Origin: Drosophila persimilis
Taxonomy: Eukaryota; Arthropoda; Insecta; Diptera; Drosophilidae
Direction: 5' to 3'
Assembly (NCBI RefSeq): GCF_003286085.1
Contig: NW_020825322.1
Span: 1,922,001 to 1,986,000 of the forward strand
Length of the DNA stretch: 64,000 nt
Positions 59,401 through 64,000 of this stretch are shown here, in pieces. Each line of letters starts with the position of its first letter. Within the stretch, counting starts at the first letter, position 1. A program made the position numbers and the translations under genes. The notes beneath the pieces are model-generated. The model did not search any database. It was given only the letters and a program-made list of their open reading frames with translations, and had not been told where the DNA came from.

Positions 59401-62400
59401 GTCCTTGCCGCAGCTCACAACGCTACCGCTTCCCTTTCGTTATTTTTGAAAGTTCTTACGAGCTTTGTGGCTCAACGGTGGGGCACGTCTTTGCTCCCAA
59501 TTGCTCTCCACACAGAAAGCGCCCGAGAAGGCAAAAAGATCGATGTTCGACCTGACTCGGTTCCGCGAATGCAGAAAACAAAATACATGTCGGGTGCACG
59601 ATGTGACTCGGAGTCTCGCCAATAAGGGTGGTTTTTGTTTATTTATAAGTCGGCAAGATCTAGTATTCATGTGTACCTTTCCATCACACGTACAGTATTA
59701 CCCTCGACGAGTCCCACCAAAAAAGAGTCATCCCATCTACCCGCACACCACACCAAACCACACCACACCACGGGACACGGGGAGGGACGGACAGGCGCGA
59801 CGCGAGTACAATTTTATTTTCACATAAACAAAAATGGAAAACAGAAACAACAACAACAAAAACCGTAGCAAAAACATATTTGTTCGAAATTTGAGGCGAA
59901 ATTGTGTGTGCCCGAACCCCTCCTCCCCCTTTCCCGTCGCGCGGTCTATCCTTTCGTTTTTTTTTGTTGATTTTTTTTTTGTGGCCGCCTTTCCGTCTGT
60001 CGCCGTCGCATGCCATTTTGGCCAATTTTTACCGTTAGGGTGCAAACAAAGTGTACAGTTACCCAGAGAGCCGCCGCAAGGAGACAAGCACAAACACGCA
60101 CAGGACGGGAGGACGGGGGGCACACATTTGTTGCTATTTCCCGCCACCCACCACCAGCCAACCGGCCACCGCCCACCGCCCACTGGTATATGGATATGTG
60201 TGCATGCGTGTGTGTGTGTGTGTGTGCGAATAAGTGAATTTTTAACTTAATTTATCGTTTCTAAAAAGCACCAGCCACCCCTCCCACCAGCCAAAGAATA
60301 AAGAGACATGCAAAGAAAAAAAAACACAGAGAAGAGGGGGAAAAAAAAACAAAACAAAAAAAAAATAGATGAAACAACAGAGAGACGAACGACCAAATCA
60401 ACGCCTCGCACTTTTCTGGTGCCCGTTTGAGTGACAGCTCGGACGCGAACGCCTAACACCCTCCCCACCCGCCCTGAATCCCCATACCCCCTTACCCCTT
60501 GCCCACATGCACGCCTGTCGCTGTCTGCTCCAATAACTCAAGTACTTTTCTTTCGCTTTCAGCGATTTTTCATCTTCTCTGGTCTGGTCTGGTCTGGCCT
60601 GGTCGGTTCTGTTCTTCTCTGGTCTCCCCTTGTCACTTGTCTCTGTGCCTGAGTATCTCTCACTGTCCCCTGTCTGTGTATAAGTATTGTTTTGGTGCAT
60701 GAAAATTGTCGCACAGAGAAATTATTTTTGGCAAATTGTTGTACCATTCCACTTGCTCTATGTTACTGCTGCTCTGGGGTTGGGGTTGGGGTTGGGGTTT
60801 GGGGGGTGTGGCAAGATGTCGACCTAATTTTAGTTTGCGTTTCACAGTTTTCATTTACCCGCTACTACTGCGGGTACAGTGTATTTGTTCGAGATTAGCA
60901 GCCAGGAAGAGTACGGAGTCGAGTCGATCCAACCATATCCGAAAGACTTACATATCTCCCATCTATAGCACTCATCCTGGTGTGTCCACAATTTCCAAAA
61001 AATTCCAGAAATTTCTATTCAGCATTAAAGCAGAAAGATGCAGAATCTAAATAAATTCTTTTACGTCTTTTACGACGGGTTACGGTTTGCGTATGCACTG
61101 CTTGACAGCTCATCGGAGCGCACTGCTTGCTATCTGTCACTAGCCGCTAATCAAGCACACACCCACACACACATATTGAATGAGATACATACATAAATAC
61201 CGTAATATATGCGGTATATACATAGTATGTTCTGAATGAATGCTCTTATATATATTGTGCATATGTAACGTACGTACGGGTTAAGTCCGGTGTAAACAGC
61301 TGATGTGCGTGTCATGAACACATTCAAGCAGTCACACACACATACATATGTTGGTGGATATTAAAGCAAAACGAAATTAAAGAAAGAGCTACGACCCCGA
61401 GGAGGGCACAAAGAAAAGAAAATGTGGAAAATGTGATGAAAAAGTGGCGAAAAAGCGAATCTTGTAAAATGCTCGGCATAGGTGTCAACGACAGCAACAA
61501 ATTACTTATAAGCCATTTTAAAAGCATTAACTTTAACGAGTAACAGTAAACTGCAGCATCACGTACACCAACGAACACGCACGCCAAAGCGGAGCGAGAA
61601 ACAGAGCAAAAGAGCGAGAATGAGACAGATAGAAGGACATGTCATTGACAAAGCTGTGGCAGTGGCCAGCGGGCAACAAGAGAGAATGCCAGAGAGAGAG
61701 AGAGTTTCAGTGGTAAAGGCGGAATGCAGGAGGTCATGGAATGGAGGAGACTGTGCGATGGGGCCAACGCATCATGATCATCCTTATTCGTATTTTCTCC
61801 TCCTCCTTTGGCAATCTGCTTCCGTGGAAGAGTAAGTCTAACAAGTCTCCATGCCATACTGGCTCTGGCCAGCAGTCCTCAGCGCTCTGGAGAAGTTTAT
61901 GCAAGCCAGTTAGAAAAAAACAGCAAAGGAAAACGAAATAAAAACCCAGCAAGCAACCGGCCTTTGTTGCTACTAACGGCATTGTTTGCATGCTGAGTGC
62001 ACTTAAACAATCAAAGCGAACGAGTGGGGTGGGGGAGGGGAAATGAAAAAGTAGCTGTGCCACTCGATAGTCGCCAACGAGCGGCGGGGAGGAGTGCACA
62101 AAATCAAGCGGCATGACCAGAAAACAAAAACCAAAAACCGAAAAAAAAAAATCATACACACACCCGCACAAAAACTTTCCGTCATACTACAGCATAAAAT
62201 ACTTTTGCCAACAACTTTGAAGGCTGCAAACAACAAAATAAAAACAACAAAAACAAAAAAGGTTAAGTAGCAAAAAAGCAAAAACTTACACACAAACAGA
62301 AGCAACAATGGAGGGAAGTTTTCATTTTTCGCATGAAAAAAAAAAGGAAGAAAATGCAAAACAACACAAAAACATACTATCACAAATGAAATATTGGTAC

Positions 62401-64000
62401 TGGCTTTAAGACTAGACCGAATGAATACCCTTAATACCAAAGAGAGTTTAATGTCAAATGGGCCAAGTATTGTGCCTATTTTTGGACTAGTCCCAAAGAT
62501 CTACAAAAACTACAAAAAAAAAAAAGACGAGCAACTTTTCTGGGAGAGTTTTTCAGAGTTTATATGTATTTTCCCCTTTTCGTGGCCATCGATTGGGCCC
62601 AATATGATCGAGAATTCATGAACTGTACGTGCATCTGGTGGGATGGTAATTCCCGAACATATTCCACGTTTTTTTTGTTCCTTTTCAGAGCATAAAAACC
62701 CAAACCAAAGCAGAGCAGAAGAGAACCAAAGAACGTCCAAAGAGATTTTCGTTTCTTCATTCACGTCGTTGTGGTTTTTATGACCGCCAGTGTGCCAGCG
62801 CCAGTGTGCCAGTATGCGTAAAGTAACTGTAACGAAGCTCAGGAGTATGTCAAAGAGCGAGAGAAAGGGACACGCACACAAACACACACACACACACAAA
62901 GTCAGAGGGGAGCCAAGGCGAGCGAGTGAGTGGGACAACGAGAGATGAGAATGTGATGGGAGGCGAGAGGCAGGAGCAGCTGTTTAAAGCGCGAATCTGA
63001 AAGCGAAAGGGCGAAACAAAAGCAAGCGCACACCAGCCATTAGAGAAGAAAATAAGAGTAGGGCGGGGCGGGGGTGGAATTACAAGGGATATATGTATGT
63101 ACAGGGCAGGCCAGAAGCCAAGGTGCGGGGTGGGGGGTGGGGGTTTGAGGGAAAAGTCGCTTTTGAATATTTAATATTTATAACTTGAGCAACGAACCGA
63201 GAGATGATTTATATCCCCTCCGGAAGCTAATCTCGAGTTTGGTCTAACTCGAACATACACACAGTAAAACCGAGACAGGGAGGAGAGCGAAAGAGACACA
63301 GGGATACGGAAGAGGTAGAGGTAGAGGTGTGTGCGGGCGGTGGGAATGGAGCTTTTCGAGGCGCAGGCCATAACGCGGTTGAGGTTATGTGCGGCTGAGC
63401 ATATAACGGTAAAATATGACACACAAAGCGCTGGGAATACGCTTCCACGTTTCCGTCTCTCCTCTCTCTATCTCTCCGTGTGACTGTGTGTGTGTGTATA
63501 CATACATATTTTAAAGCATGTTGCACCAAAAATCCAAATAAGTATGCTTTATCGATTCCAGGGAAAACACACACACACATACACATATATTCAACGTTTC
63601 TCGAGCCAAAACCCCAATAAGACCAAAAACCAAGTAACATTTTCTGGCTCGAGTTCCGGGCACCCAGGCACCGAGGCACCCAGGCACCAAGGGCTCCAAA
63701 GCTCCCCTCAGTGGCGCACTTAATTTTGTTGCTGGTTGCATGAAGCTGGGAGCTCTGAAGGCGGATTTCACCGGTCTCAATCCTTGTGCCCTGTATCTTC
63801 TCGGTCTGACTCGAGTCAACCCTGACCGCTGACGAGGGATACACACACACACACGCACACACAAGCCATACGCATAGGAACCGTTAGACGGTCATTACGA
63901 CGATAAGACAACACTGTCGATGTTGTCGATGTTTGTTGTTGTTGTTATTTCTGCGCCTGTTTCTGTTTCTGTTGTTTTGCGTGTACCTCTCTCGCCGCCC

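Larger units (their letters stand above)
50515..64000. other. Probable CanA-14F leader intron and upstream region
   Basis: I found no coding exon in 13.5 kb. The segment holds microsatellites, a 20-bp minisatellite, CAG/CTG runs near 57270 and 57670, an Ohler motif 1 match near 55037, and a fragment of the dispersed element near 59.3 kb. A-rich leader-like stretches (for example 59830-59880) could include noncoding exons of CanA-14F or others, but none is decisive. Confidence 0.5.

Noticed and set aside
1-64000. tRNA, rRNA, CRISPR array or prokaryotic-type system
   Set aside because: No tRNA-like A/B boxes with a T-loop consensus, no rRNA and no spaced repeat array were seen. The simple tandem repeats are eukaryotic micro- and minisatellites.

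Overview
The window is nuclear DNA from a Drosophila species. It carries orthologues of a gene set that lies at 14C-14F on the D. melanogaster X chromosome (Muller element A): para, Arp2 (Arp14D), Pp2B-14D and CanA-14F. Long introns, dense CA/GT microsatellites, A-rich leaders and the Ohler/DRE core-promoter motifs all fit a fly. The proteins differ slightly from what I remember of D. melanogaster and the spacers are full of microsatellites, so another species (perhaps obscura group) is likely, but I cannot fix the species from the sequence.

Layout. 1-8246, minus strand: 5' end of para, the voltage-gated sodium channel, with part of one coding exon at the left edge, an 11-codon microexon, the start-codon exon and a noncoding leader exon containing upstream AUGs. 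8247-23805: about 15.5 kb without a recognisable protein, holding microsatellites, a duplicated noncoding block and a leader-like A-rich segment near 18.1-18.8 kb. 23806-24461, plus strand: a two-exon gene for a diverged proteasome beta-3 subunit. 24.5-27.9 kb: spacer with a 21-bp inverted repeat and a decayed coding remnant. 28088-32410, minus strand: complete Arp2 in seven coding exons, including a 15-nt microexon. 37481-39289 and 48530-50272, minus strand: two calcineurin A catalytic-subunit genes, Pp2B-14D and CanA-14F, each with an uninterrupted coding exon. Between them lie a 1.03-kb repeat with 14-bp inverted ends and the long AT-rich 3' flank of CanA-14F. 50515-64000: probable leader intron and upstream region of CanA-14F, with only repeats and a fragment of the same dispersed element.

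How the genes relate. Para sets neuronal excitability, and calcineurin A (with calcineurin B and calmodulin) is the Ca2+-dependent phosphatase. Arp2 belongs to the Arp2/3 actin-nucleating complex, and the beta-3-like protein belongs to the 20S proteasome family. They are neighbours, not an operon. Arp2 and Pp2B-14D carry the same approximately 75-bp promoter module (Ohler motif 6 repeats, DRE-like site, Ohler motif 1). The most striking observation is a 1082-bp stretch that is base-for-base identical between the two calcineurin genes, ending abruptly at both sides. This is best explained by recent gene conversion. The other notable items are the diverged Prosbeta3-like gene, the Arp2 and para microexons, and an upstream ORF overlapping the para start.
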